Positions 1-7,514 of a stretch of DNA of 64,000 nt are shown here, one piece after another (position 1 is the stretch's first letter; the number at the start of each line of letters is the position of its first letter). A program made the translations under genes and the position numbers. The notes beneath the pieces are model-generated. The model was given only the letters and a program-made list of their open reading frames with translations. It was not told where the DNA came from and searched no databases. The DNA comes from Alcanivorax sp. GTDB lineage: Bacteria > Pseudomonadota > Gammaproteobacteria > Pseudomonadales > Alcanivoracaceae. Location of the stretch: the NCBI RefSeq assembly GCF_017794965.1, contig NZ_CP051240.1:1860001-1924000 (forward strand), written 5' to 3'.

Positions 1-239
1 TTGTCCATGGCCAGCCAGGAATCGCCACTTGCCACCACCCCACCAGCAGCGGATGCAGCCAATGCCAACGCGCCATGGTTATCGTTCACCACCAGGGTCT
101 CCCCCCCTACACTGGCCCGCTCTGACAGGGTATTCAGCAGGTAGCGGTCTGCATTATCCCAGGCCTGCAGGGCCTCATTTCGCTGGCGAGGCCAGCGATA
201 CAGGGTCAGGGTTCCCCAGGGATGTATCAATGCATGCAT
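1..239 (-). CDS. rlmG: 23S rRNA (guanine-N2)-methyltransferase RlmG, N-terminal fragment
   Basis: Only the first 79 codons lie in the window; the gene runs off the left edge. The reading frame (LTLYRWPRQR, then ALQAWDNADRYLL, then VVNDNHGALA) matches the N-terminus of RlmG, including the LQAWxxADxYLL and NDxxGAL segments of its inactive methyltransferase-like N-terminal domain. RlmG methylates G1835 of 23S rRNA. The ATG at 239 is chosen because a GGAG lies nine bases upstream; the frame stays open further upstream to a TAA near 309 but without a better start. It is divergent from the tRNA-Pro gene. The catalytic half is not visible, so the call rests on the N-terminus only. Confidence 0.72.
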   Translation of the reverse strand, partial: MHALIHPWGTLTLYRWPRQRNEALQAWDNADRYLLNTLSERASVGGETLVVNDNHGALALAASAAGGVVASGDSWLAMD

Positions 240-343
240 GGCGGCTGGCTCCAGCAGTCCGGCGTGAGAGGGGCCGCATTCTGCCTGCAGATGCAGCCGT
301 TGGCCATATTATGCGCAAACGGCCATCATGGCGGCATTTAGGT

Positions 344-372
344 ATGGCAATTTCGAAATTCGCTGCTAGAAT
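344..372 (+). promoter_or_regulatory. Predicted sigma70 promoter of tRNA-Pro(CGG)
   Basis: ATGGCA (344-349) and TAGAAT (367-372) are separated by 17 bases and lie 16 bases before the tRNA. The GCGCC after the -10 is the GC-rich discriminator typical of stringently controlled stable RNA promoters. The -35 is weak (4 of 6). Confidence 0.5.
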
Positions 373-388
373 GCGCCAGCACAACTTC

Positions 389-465
389 CGGAATATAGCT
401 CAGCCTGGTAGAGCACTACGTTCGGGACGTAGGGGTCGCAGGTTCGAATCCTGCTATTCCGACCA
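389..465 (+). tRNA. tRNA-Pro (anticodon CGG)
   Basis: A 77-base cloverleaf with CCA encoded. The acceptor stem CGGAATA pairs with TATTCCG, the D-loop holds AGCCTGGTAGAG, the anticodon loop is TTCGGGA within stems CTACG/CGTAG, and the T-arm contains GGTTCGAATCC. The leading C1 and the anticodon CGG identify proline. A second proline isoacceptor (TGG) is at 49638-49714. Confidence 0.96.
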
Positions 466-469
466 ATTA

Positions 470-500
470 AAAAGGCCGCTCAATGAGCGGCCTTTTTTTA
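470..500 (+). terminator. Rho-independent terminator of tRNA-Pro
   Basis: The stem AGGCCGCT/AGCGGCCT with loop CAATG is followed by seven T residues, starting five bases after the CCA end. Confidence 0.9.
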
Positions 501-526
501 TGCCGCTTCGCGGCTGCAAGGTACCT

Positions 527-547
527 GACGCTAGATGCCTGACGCTA
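527..547. repeat. Heptad array (GACGCTA type), weak
   Basis: The three units GACGCTA, GATGCCT, GACGCTA keep a 7-base period. It follows the GCCGC-TTC-GCGGC hairpin at 502-514 by 12 bases, as other arrays here follow a similar hairpin. Confidence 0.4.
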
Positions 548-571
548 AAAGTCGAAACCAAAGCCGTTTTC

Positions 572-620
572 ACCACAGAGGGCACAGAGAAAACCCTCTT
601 TCCGCAGTGCTCTCTGTGGT
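572..620. repeat. Inverted 9-base-period repeat (CCACAGAG family)
   Basis: ACCACAGAG, GGCACAGAG (572-589) is followed by the inverted copy CTCTGTGGT (612-620), so the region can fold as a hairpin. The same family occurs at 47805-47831 and 61530-61556. Confidence 0.65.
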
Positions 621-808
621 AAATCTGCCTTTAACAACGCCGGGCTACAGCACAGCCTGACTTGACGATCACAACAGCGACTCTCCTGCCGGCAGCCTCC
701 TCAGCAGTCGATTCCCGCTAATTCGCGATGAACCTTTTCTATGCCCCCCTGGGGGACGCTGAACTTCGGGAACCTGCCCTCACGCGAAAGATCGCGCTCA
801 AGGCAAAT

Positions 809-831
809 TCGCTTGCAAGCAAGCTCCCACA
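809..831. repeat. REP-like palindrome ending in CTCCCACA
   Basis: The palindrome GCTTGCAAGCAAGC is followed by TCCCACA; read in reverse it begins TGTGGGAG, the GTRG-type head of Pseudomonas-like REP sequences. Similar copies occur at seven other intergenic places in the window. Confidence 0.55.
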
Positions 832-851
832 TCAAACAACGAGGCCGTACT

Positions 852-1478
852 CTATGCCAGCCTCGGGTTGAGGGTGTAGGTGCCGGTGATGCTGGCAGAA
901 TCCAGCGCGTGGGCCTTGATGATTTCTGCCAGTGCGGCGCCACTGAAATCGTCTGCAGTGGGCAGGGTATCCACATCCAGCGCATACACGGTGAAGACAT
1001 AGCGGTGAATGATGCTGTCATTCCAGGGTGGGCACGGGCCGTCGTAACCGAAGTAATCCCCTTCCATATCCGCATCACCCGCGAACCAGCCAGTATAATC
1101 ATTCTTGCCGTGCCGCAGGCCGTTGCCAGCCTCCGGGCCTGACTTGCCCTTTGGCGTGATGCCATTGCAGAACGCTCCTTCCTCCACGCTGCTCTGATCA
1201 GCGGGAATATCGAACAGGGTCCAATGATAAAAATCCACACGCGGAAGTGACTCAGGTACTTCACGGTCTTCCTGGTTCACATCATCACCTGCGCTGGGTA
1301 CATCCGGGTCATGCACCACGATGGCAAAGGAGCGGGTGCCCTCCGGCGCGCCGGTCCAGGCCAGGTGCGGACTCAGATTATCGGACAGTGCGACGTGATT
1401 CTCAGGATCGATCACCGCAAATACATACTTCGCGCCGACGGGCTGCTGATCGGTCAGGCTATTGCTGACTAACTGCAT
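852..1478 (-). CDS. YbhB/YbcL-type phosphatidylethanolamine-binding protein (PEBP/Raf kinase inhibitor-like)
   Basis: A 208-residue PEBP-fold protein. The ligand-pocket signatures are visible: HDPDVPSAG near residue 85, the FYHW segment, and GYDGPCPPWND followed by HRYVFTVYAL in the C-terminal half. Bacterial members are cytoplasmic or periplasmic and mostly of unknown ligand; no signal peptide is seen here. The ATG at 1478 (protein start MQLVSN) is preferred because AGGAG lies eight to nine bases upstream; the longer frame to 1595 would run into thpR. It is transcribed in the same direction as thpR, 58 bases downstream of it. Confidence 0.87.
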   Translation of the reverse strand: MQLVSNSLTDQQPVGAKYVFAVIDPENHVALSDNLSPHLAWTGAPEGTRSFAIVVHDPDVPSAGDDVNQEDREVPESLPRVDFYHWTLFDIPADQSSVEEGAFCNGITPKGKSGPEAGNGLRHGKNDYTGWFAGDADMEGDYFGYDGPCPPWNDSIIHRYVFTVYALDVDTLPTADDFSGAALAEIIKAHALDSASITGTYTLNPRLA

Positions 1479-1536
1479 GGTTGGACTCCTGTTGAGGGAA
1501 TGAATGTACTCATGACACAGGCTCAGGATGACATTT

Positions 1537-2046
1537 TCAAGGACAAGAAAACGGGAATTGACCAAGAGAATGATAAACCGGTCTGCCATCAGCACCCCGC
1601 TGGCTTTGATAGAGCTGCAGCGTATTCACTGGCAGTGTCCACGCCCCGGAGACTCTGGTAACCGGGCCTCCCGGCTTTGCCAGGGTGATATGGGGACGAA
1701 ACGGACGGGATTCCAGCATCATTTCCTGGTCCATCAACAGCTTGGCCACACGGCCGTGCAGGCTCTGCAACGGTTCGGTCAGCGCGCCGCTCAAGGCGAA
1801 ATAAGGTCCCCGGTCACGGGGAAAGGGCTCGCAGCGGGTCAGCGCCACCGAAAAAGCAGTGAACGTCTCAGCAATGCGCGGCAGAGCGAACATCAAGTCA
1901 TCGACCTGGGTCTGCTGGCAGTCGCCAAGAAACGCCAGGGTCATGTGCAAATTTTCCTTGGGCACCGCCCCAGGGTGTGGCTCCGCAAGCCTCACACACT
2001 CATCAGCCAGGGTGTCGCAAACCGGTATACCGATAAAACAGCGCAT
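1537..2046 (-). CDS. thpR: RNA 2',3'-cyclic phosphodiesterase (LigT/ThpR)
   Basis: A 169-residue 2H phosphoesterase. Both catalytic HxTx tetrads are present: HMTL within NLHMTLAFLG near residue 34 and HITL within RPHITLAKPG near residue 117. The N-terminus MRCFIGIPV is typical of the family. It hydrolyses 2',3'-cyclic phosphate ends of RNA to 2'-phosphates. The ATG at 2046 is preferred over an upstream in-frame one because GGGAGA precedes it by seven bases and it gives the usual family length. It is divergent from rimO; the intervening 130 bases must hold both promoters. Confidence 0.9.
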   Translation of the reverse strand: MRCFIGIPVCDTLADECVRLAEPHPGAVPKENLHMTLAFLGDCQQTQVDDLMFALPRIAETFTAFSVALTRCEPFPRDRGPYFALSGALTEPLQSLHGRVAKLLMDQEMMLESRPFRPHITLAKPGGPVTRVSGAWTLPVNTLQLYQSQRGADGRPVYHSLGQFPFSCP

Positions 2047-2175
2047 GGTCTTCTCCCGTCCGTGACTCAGCCAGCCAGCAGGCATGGCTTCATGACGCTG
2101 ACACCGGTAGAATTGCGCCCCCACGACCTACTACCCTGCCGCCAGCGAATTCGCCAGCCAACCTTGAGGTGCATT

Positions 2176-3513
2176 ATGTCCGACAACAAGTCCGGCAAAG
2201 TCGGTTTCATCAGCCTGGGCTGCCCCAAGGCTCTGGTGGACTCTGAACGCATTCTCACCCAGCTGCGCACCGAAGGCTATCAGGTCAGCCCCAGCTACAA
2301 TGACGCAGACGTGGTGGTGGTGAATACCTGTGGTTTCATTGACGATGCCAAGGCGGAATCCCTGGATGCCATCGGTGAAGCCCTGAACGAAAACGGCAAG
2401 GTGATCGTCACTGGCTGTATGGGTGTGGAAGAAGACACCATCCGCAATGTTCACCCTTCGGTGTTGTCGGTGAGCGGGCCCCAACAGTACGAACAGGTGG
2501 TCAACGCGGTTCACCAGGTGATCCCGCCCAGCCAGAATCATGACCCCTTTCTGGATCTGGTTCCTCCACAGGGCATCAAACTGACGCCGCGCCACTATGC
2601 CTATCTGAAGATTTCCGAAGGCTGCAATCACAAGTGCAGCTTCTGCATCATCCCTTCCATGCGTGGCAAGCTGGATTCGCGTCCCATCGGCGACGTGCTG
2701 GATGAAGCTGACCGGTTGGTGAAAGCCGGGGTACAGGAACTGCTGGTGATCAGTCAGGACACCAGCGCCTATGGTGTGGATCGCAAATACCAGACCGGTT
2801 TCTGGCAAGGCATGCCGGTGAAGACCCGCATGTTGGAGATGTGCCAGGCTCTGGGACAGCTGGGCGCCTGGGTGCGCCTGCATTATGTCTACCCGTACCC
2901 TCACGTAGACGACATCATTCCGATGATGGCCGAAGGCCACATTCTTCCTTATCTGGATATTCCTTTTCAGCATGCCAGCCCGTCGGTGCTCAAAAACATG
3001 AAGCGCCCGGCCCATGCCGAGAATACCCTGGAGCGTATCCGTCGCTGGCGTGAAATTTGTCCGGACATCACGCTGCGTAGCACTTTTATCACCGGTTTCC
3101 CCGGTGAAACCGATGACGACTTTGAAATGCTGCTGGACTGGCTGGAAGAAGCCCAGCTGGACCGGGTTGGCTGTTTCACCTATTCACCGGTGGAAGGCGC
3201 TCCTGCCAACGCCCTGCCCGATCCTGTGGATGCGGATATTGCCGAGGAGCGGCGCGAGCGCTTCATGAACGTGCAGGCCCGCATCAGTGCCGACAAGCTG
3301 CAGAAGAAGATCGGCAAGACGCTGGAAGTGCTGGTAGATGAAGTGGACGAGGAAGGCGCCATCGCCCGTTCAAAGGCGGACGCCCCTGAAATTGACGGTC
3401 TGGTCTACCTGAACGGGGAAACCGACCTGAAACCCGGCCAGCGCCTGCAAGTCAGCATTGAGCATGCGGATGAACACGACCTGTGGGGTACTCCGGTGCC
3501 CGGCAACGCCTGA
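2176..3513 (+). CDS. rimO: Ribosomal protein uS12 methylthiotransferase RimO
   Basis: A 445-residue radical-SAM methylthiotransferase that methylthiolates an aspartate of ribosomal protein S12. The N-terminal MTTase domain carries three cluster cysteines, C16 (SLGCPKA), C52 (NTCGF) and C81 (TGCMG). The radical-SAM motif CNHKCSFC supplies C150, C154 and C157. A C-terminal TRAM domain is expected over the last 65 residues. The length agrees with E. coli RimO (441). The ATG at 2176 follows GAGG by seven bases; the open frame upstream to 1528 is only antisense to thpR. It is followed after three bases by the DMT transporter gene, so the two probably form an operon. Confidence 0.97.
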   Translation: MSDNKSGKVGFISLGCPKALVDSERILTQLRTEGYQVSPSYNDADVVVVNTCGFIDDAKAESLDAIGEALNENGKVIVTGCMGVEEDTIRNVHPSVLSVSGPQQYEQVVNAVHQVIPPSQNHDPFLDLVPPQGIKLTPRHYAYLKISEGCNHKCSFCIIPSMRGKLDSRPIGDVLDEADRLVKAGVQELLVISQDTSAYGVDRKYQTGFWQGMPVKTRMLEMCQALGQLGAWVRLHYVYPYPHVDDIIPMMAEGHILPYLDIPFQHASPSVLKNMKRPAHAENTLERIRRWREICPDITLRSTFITGFPGETDDDFEMLLDWLEEAQLDRVGCFTYSPVEGAPANALPDPVDADIAEERRERFMNVQARISADKLQKKIGKTLEVLVDEVDEEGAIARSKADAPEIDGLVYLNGETDLKPGQRLQVSIEHADEHDLWGTPVPGNA

Positions 3514-3516
3514 CGC

Positions 3517-4368
3517 GTGAACGACCAACCCCTCAAAGGCGCCCTGCTACTGGTACTGGGTGAAGGCCTGCTGGCGGTCATGGCCGCCATGATCAAGATG
3601 CTCTCCGATCACCTCGATACCGAGGTGATCGTGTTCGCCCGTAATCTGTTCGGGCTCATGTTTCTGCTACCCATCATCATGCATCGTGGCGGCTTTGGTC
3701 AGTTGAAGACTCGCTACCTGCACTTGCATCTTATCCGCGCCCTTACCGGCGTATCCGCCATGTTCTGCTTCTTTTACACCATTGGACACATTCCGTTGGC
3801 GGAAGCAGTGCTGGTCAAGATGACGGTGCCGTTTTTTCTGCCGGTAGTGGGCTGGCTATGGCTCAAGGAAACCATTCGCACCCGCACCTGGATCGCCATC
3901 CTGGTGGGATTCGTTGGTGTTGCCATCATCATGCAGGCAGACAGCGGCAATATTGACCCGGTCATGTGGGTAGCGCTGGCAGGGGCGGCCATCATGAGTG
4001 TCGCCAAGGTCAGCATACGGCGCATGGCTGTCTCCGAGCCTGCGCAACGGGTGGTGTTCTACTTTGCCCTGTTTGCCACCCTGTTCTCGGCCATTCCCCT
4101 TCTGTGGATCACCACCCTGCCCACCGGTAGCGACTATCTCTGGCTGATGGGTATCGGGCTGGTGGCCACCGGCGGCCAGTTTGCGCTGACCAATGCCTAC
4201 CAGATGGCCAGCCCCGGACAGGTCGGGGTCTACAACTACTCCGCCGTGGTGTGGGCCGCCTTGCTGGGCTGGCTGTTCTGGGGCGAGACACTGGTGCTGA
4301 CCACGGTAATGGGTACCCTGCTCATCGTGGCCGCCGGGGTATGGAACCTGAAGGCAAAAACACGGTAA
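3517..4368 (+). CDS. EamA/DMT-family transporter
   Basis: A 283-residue integral membrane protein with about ten hydrophobic helices arranged as two EamA repeats, each beginning with a long helix followed by a charged loop (WLKETIRTRTW in the first repeat). Drug/metabolite transporters export small metabolites or amino acids; the substrate cannot be read from sequence. It starts with GTG three bases after the rimO stop, suggesting co-translation with rimO. Nothing links the function to RimO. Confidence 0.85.
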   Translation: MNDQPLKGALLLVLGEGLLAVMAAMIKMLSDHLDTEVIVFARNLFGLMFLLPIIMHRGGFGQLKTRYLHLHLIRALTGVSAMFCFFYTIGHIPLAEAVLVKMTVPFFLPVVGWLWLKETIRTRTWIAILVGFVGVAIIMQADSGNIDPVMWVALAGAAIMSVAKVSIRRMAVSEPAQRVVFYFALFATLFSAIPLLWITTLPTGSDYLWLMGIGLVATGGQFALTNAYQMASPGQVGVYNYSAVVWAALLGWLFWGETLVLTTVMGTLLIVAAGVWNLKAKTR

Positions 4369-4438
4369 CGTTATCAGCGGGTACGGGCCGGGATCATCCC
4401 CCAGGGAACCTGCAATTACTTATGGATCGAGTACACCT

Positions 4439-5413
4439 ATGCGTAAACCATTTCCGCTTTCTCTTGCCTGTTTCATGCTGTTGGCGACCCTCCTGACCGG
4501 CTGCGACGATGCTGCCCGCCGGGTATATGAGATGGGCCTGGATCTGGAAAAATCCCGGGCCGGCCTGGTGGAAAACCAGCAAGAAACCAGCGACGGCATT
4601 CAGTGGCATCTGCTCACTTCCGAGGGGAATATAAACCGGCCTGTGGTGTTGCTGGTGCATGGGTTTGGGGGGGATTCCGGGAATTGGTTGCGTTTTGTGG
4701 GCGCCCTCAGGGACGACTTCTATTTTGTGGTGCCGGACCTGCCCGGACATGGCCAAAGCACCCGTGATATCACCCTCAATTACCGTATGGCCGCGCAATC
4801 ACGCAGACTCCTTGGACTGATGGATGCACTGGGCGTCGACAAATTCCACGTGGCCGGCAATTCCATGGGCGGTGCCATCACCCTCTCGATGGCACGCCAG
4901 GCGCCAGACCGTGTGATGTCCATGGGGCTGATTGACTCTGCCGGCCTTACCCGTCAGACCCCCGAATTTCGTGCCCTGATGGGGGACACTGACACCAACC
5001 CCCTGATCCCCCGTACGCCAGATGATTTCACCACCACACTGGAATGGGCCATGGAAGATCCGCCTTATATGCCGGAGTTCTTTGTGGACATCATGGGTCA
5101 GGAAAAGGCCAGTAATGCGGCGGTGGCGCAAACCATATTTGAGCAACTCGGAAGCGACCCCGGAATGAATCTGGAAGGCACCGGCAAACTGGCCAGTGTG
5201 ACAACCCCCGCCCTGATCGTATGGGGGCAGAAGGACCGCCTTCTCGGCATCGACAATGTGGCGGTGTTTCTTGAAGAGCTACCCAACGCCCGCTCTGCGA
5301 TCCTCGACGACATTGGTCATGTTCCCATGGCTGAAGCGCCGGAGAAGACCGCAGACCTGTTCCGCACTTTCTGGCAGGAAACCGGGCCTCCCAACGACCA
5401 GGAGAGCCCCTGA
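4439..5413 (+). CDS. Lipoprotein alpha/beta hydrolase (lipase/esterase-like)
   Basis: A 324-residue alpha/beta hydrolase with a lipoprotein signal peptide; the lipobox LLTGC puts the lipidated cysteine at residue 22. The oxyanion segment HGFGGDSGNW (near 74), the nucleophile elbow GNSMGG with S142, the acid D266 (WGQKDRLLG) and H294 (IGHVPMAEAP) form a complete triad. It resembles the monoacylglycerol-lipase/esterase type of Moraxella and Pseudomonas fragi lipases. Membrane anchoring in an oil-degrader-like organism fits ester hydrolysis at the envelope, but the substrate is inference. It is convergent with the ABC1 gene, whose stop is nine bases away. Confidence 0.85.
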   Translation: MRKPFPLSLACFMLLATLLTGCDDAARRVYEMGLDLEKSRAGLVENQQETSDGIQWHLLTSEGNINRPVVLLVHGFGGDSGNWLRFVGALRDDFYFVVPDLPGHGQSTRDITLNYRMAAQSRRLLGLMDALGVDKFHVAGNSMGGAITLSMARQAPDRVMSMGLIDSAGLTRQTPEFRALMGDTDTNPLIPRTPDDFTTTLEWAMEDPPYMPEFFVDIMGQEKASNAAVAQTIFEQLGSDPGMNLEGTGKLASVTTPALIVWGQKDRLLGIDNVAVFLEELPNARSAILDDIGHVPMAEAPEKTADLFRTFWQETGPPNDQESP

Positions 5414-5422
5414 AGAAACGGG

Positions 5423-6700
5423 TCAGTCCGTGACGTCTTCCCCCTCCTCCGGGACCGGCGTCGCGGACGGTATGCGCTGTTCCGGCGGAGTCCAGTCAAA
5501 GGGCACGTCATAGTTCATCAGAAACCCACCCAGGGTAATCAGGACCCGCGAAATACCGATGTAGGAATCGGGAATGGCAATTCGCTCTTCCCGAAACCGC
5601 TCCATCAGTTCCCCCATGGCGGCCACCGGTCCCTGTTGCCGCACCTGATCAGTCAACACGTACAATGCCAGTGTTTTGAGCGTCTCCGGTGAGCCGCCCT
5701 GGAACCCGGCCTGAACGAACAGCTCACCGATATCCACAGGCCCCTCAAACCCCATCAGACCGTACAACAGACGCGAATAACGGCGCACCTCATCAGGTGT
5801 CAAGATTCCGATGGCACCAAAATCCAGTATCACCACTTGGCCGGCCTCGTTGACCAGAAAATTACCGGGATGGGGGTCCGCCTGATAGACACCGAAACGG
5901 GTCACCTGCTGGAGGTAACTGGTGAGCAGCACACCCAGCAAGTCCGCCGCCTTGTCGCGGTTCACGTCCAGATAATCCCGCAGCCGCGTCTCCCCCTCCC
6001 AACTGGTCACCAGAATCCGCTCGCCACTGAGCCCGGCAAAGAGCTCGGGAATTCGGATGCGGGGGTGATGCTGCTGCCGGGCAAACCGCTGCATATTGGC
6101 GGATTCATTACGGAAATCCAGCTCGATGGCCGTCATGGTCAGTAGTTGTTCGAATGCCTGACGCAAGTCGAATTCCCGAAACCGCGGTGCAGCCAACGCC
6201 GCCAGGGCACGAAACACGCGTGCATCCTGCTCGAACAAACGTTTTACTTTGGGCAGACGCACCTTGATAGCCACTTCTTCACCGGACGTCAGGCGGGCGC
6301 GGTGCACCTGGGCAATGGACGCCACCGCCACCGGGGTTTCCTGCACCCAGACAAACCGCTCACGCCAATCCTTGCCCCAGGCACGGGCAAACACCCGGGC
6401 CACCGCAGAGAAAGGAACAGGCCGGGCATCATTCTGCAGACTCTGAAAGGCTTCGATATACTCACGGGGTAACACATCCGGGCGGCAGCTGAAAAACTGC
6501 GCCGCCTTGACCCAGAACCCACCGTTGTGTCGACAGAGTTCGGTGACGACCTTCGCGCCACGCCGGTGTGCGTTGCGGTTGTCTCTCAGACTCCCCGTTG
6601 CATAGAAAGCGGCCAATTGACTCATGGCAGCCATGGCCCGGAGATAGCGCGTCCTCCCCGCAGCAATCCCGGAAAGACCAAGGACACTTTCTTTTATCAT
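5423..6700 (-). CDS. ABC1/UbiB-family atypical kinase with a KAAQ signature
   Basis: A 425-residue ABC1 (AarF/UbiB/COQ8) protein. Recognisable parts: the KxGQ-position motif at 65-68, the nucleotide-loop segment AVASIAQVH (125-133), the lysine of AIKVRLP (K146), ELDFRNE (193-199), HPGN (277-280) and LDFG (292-295). The usual third residue of KxGQ is glycine; here it is alanine (KAAQ). No C-terminal transmembrane pair is seen, unlike the second ABC1 protein at 11218-12879. Family members support ubiquinone or other lipid metabolism through ATPase activity. The ATG at 6700 has a weak GAGA upstream. Not the canonical UbiB by length or context. Confidence 0.85.
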   Translation of the reverse strand: MIKESVLGLSGIAAGRTRYLRAMAAMSQLAAFYATGSLRDNRNAHRRGAKVVTELCRHNGGFWVKAAQFFSCRPDVLPREYIEAFQSLQNDARPVPFSAVARVFARAWGKDWRERFVWVQETPVAVASIAQVHRARLTSGEEVAIKVRLPKVKRLFEQDARVFRALAALAAPRFREFDLRQAFEQLLTMTAIELDFRNESANMQRFARQQHHPRIRIPELFAGLSGERILVTSWEGETRLRDYLDVNRDKAADLLGVLLTSYLQQVTRFGVYQADPHPGNFLVNEAGQVVILDFGAIGILTPDEVRRYSRLLYGLMGFEGPVDIGELFVQAGFQGGSPETLKTLALYVLTDQVRQQGPVAAMGELMERFREERIAIPDSYIGISRVLITLGGFLMNYDVPFDWTPPEQRIPSATPVPEEGEDVTD

Positions 6701-6821
6701 TCTCGATCAACCACCCCAGATATCGTGATGAACATTATGCACACCCAGGCATTCGCTTTCAGGACTTGAATCGCACCGGCCTTGACCGTACTGTTTCATG
6801 CTTTTAGCGCAGTGAGCGATT

Positions 6822-7463
6822 ATGTCTTCATCAGGGGTAGTTATAAGGGCTGGAGAGCCACATACCATTCGCACCCGTGGCATTACCCTGCTGCGCTCAG
6901 GTCACAAGGAAATCCGCCGACTGAAACGGTCTAACCATACCCCCTCGATTCATGGCAACAAGGTGTGGAATTCCAGCTTCCTGATCATGGATCACCTGAC
7001 TCGGCAGAAAATGACCGCCGACCAGCACCTGCTGGATATCGGGTGCGGCTGGGGCCCCCTGTCTATCTTTGCTGCCAGGCGTTTTGGTTGTCATGTGACC
7101 GCGGTGGACGCGGACCCGGATGTCTTCCCTTATCTGGACCTGCACGCCCAGATTAACAAGGTAGCGATCGAACAGAAGGTACTTCGTTTCGAAAAGCTCA
7201 CCCAAAAAATGCTCACGCCAGTGGACATCATGGCCGGGGCGGACATCTGCTTCTGGGATGAATTGACCCCCGTGCTGTACAACCTGATCCGTCGGGGCCT
7301 GCGCGCCGGCGTAAAGCAAGTCATCATTGCCGACCCAGGCCGCAGTCCTTTTTACGCACTCGCTGAGCGTTGTGAACAAGCGGGGCTGGACGCCAGAGTG
7401 GTGGAGCGCCGCACCAAAACCCCCAAGAACCTGTGTGCGGATCTACTCATTATCAACAATTGA
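6822..7463 (+). CDS. Class I SAM-dependent methyltransferase
   Basis: A 213-residue Rossmann methyltransferase with SAM motif I DIGCGWG at 72-78 and the acidic end of strand beta2 at AVDAD. The second half carries CFWDELTPVLYNLIRRGL, then VIIADPGR, a layout seen in nicotinamide-methyltransferase-like and protein-lysine methyltransferases. A 50-residue extension (IRTRGITLLRSGHKEIRRLK) precedes the SAM fold. The substrate is unknown. It is followed 51 bases later by the second Lon gene on the same strand. Confidence 0.75.
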   Translation: MSSSGVVIRAGEPHTIRTRGITLLRSGHKEIRRLKRSNHTPSIHGNKVWNSSFLIMDHLTRQKMTADQHLLDIGCGWGPLSIFAARRFGCHVTAVDADPDVFPYLDLHAQINKVAIEQKVLRFEKLTQKMLTPVDIMAGADICFWDELTPVLYNLIRRGLRAGVKQVIIADPGRSPFYALAERCEQAGLDARVVERRTKTPKNLCADLLIINN

Positions 7464-7514
7464 AATCTGCGTCTTAGCCACCATGTTGTTTCCATCGAGT
7501 TCGGATGCGACATC

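Larger units (their letters stand above)
501..851. other. Intergenic region with repeats, no gene
   Basis: About 350 bases between the tRNA terminator and the PEBP stop. It holds a GCCGC-TTC-GCGGC hairpin (502-514), a weak 7-base-period run (527-547), an inverted pair of 9-base-period repeats (572-620) and one REP-like palindrome (809-831). No convincing ORF: the frame spanning 29-622 runs through the tRNA and terminator. Confidence 0.7.

Noticed and set aside
29..622. A 197-codon plus-strand frame at the left edge
   Set aside because: It runs antisense to rlmG and then through the tRNA-Pro gene and its terminator.
1528..2175. An N-terminal extension of RimO
   Set aside because: The extra 216 residues are antisense to thpR; the family N-terminus begins at 2176 with a ribosome site.
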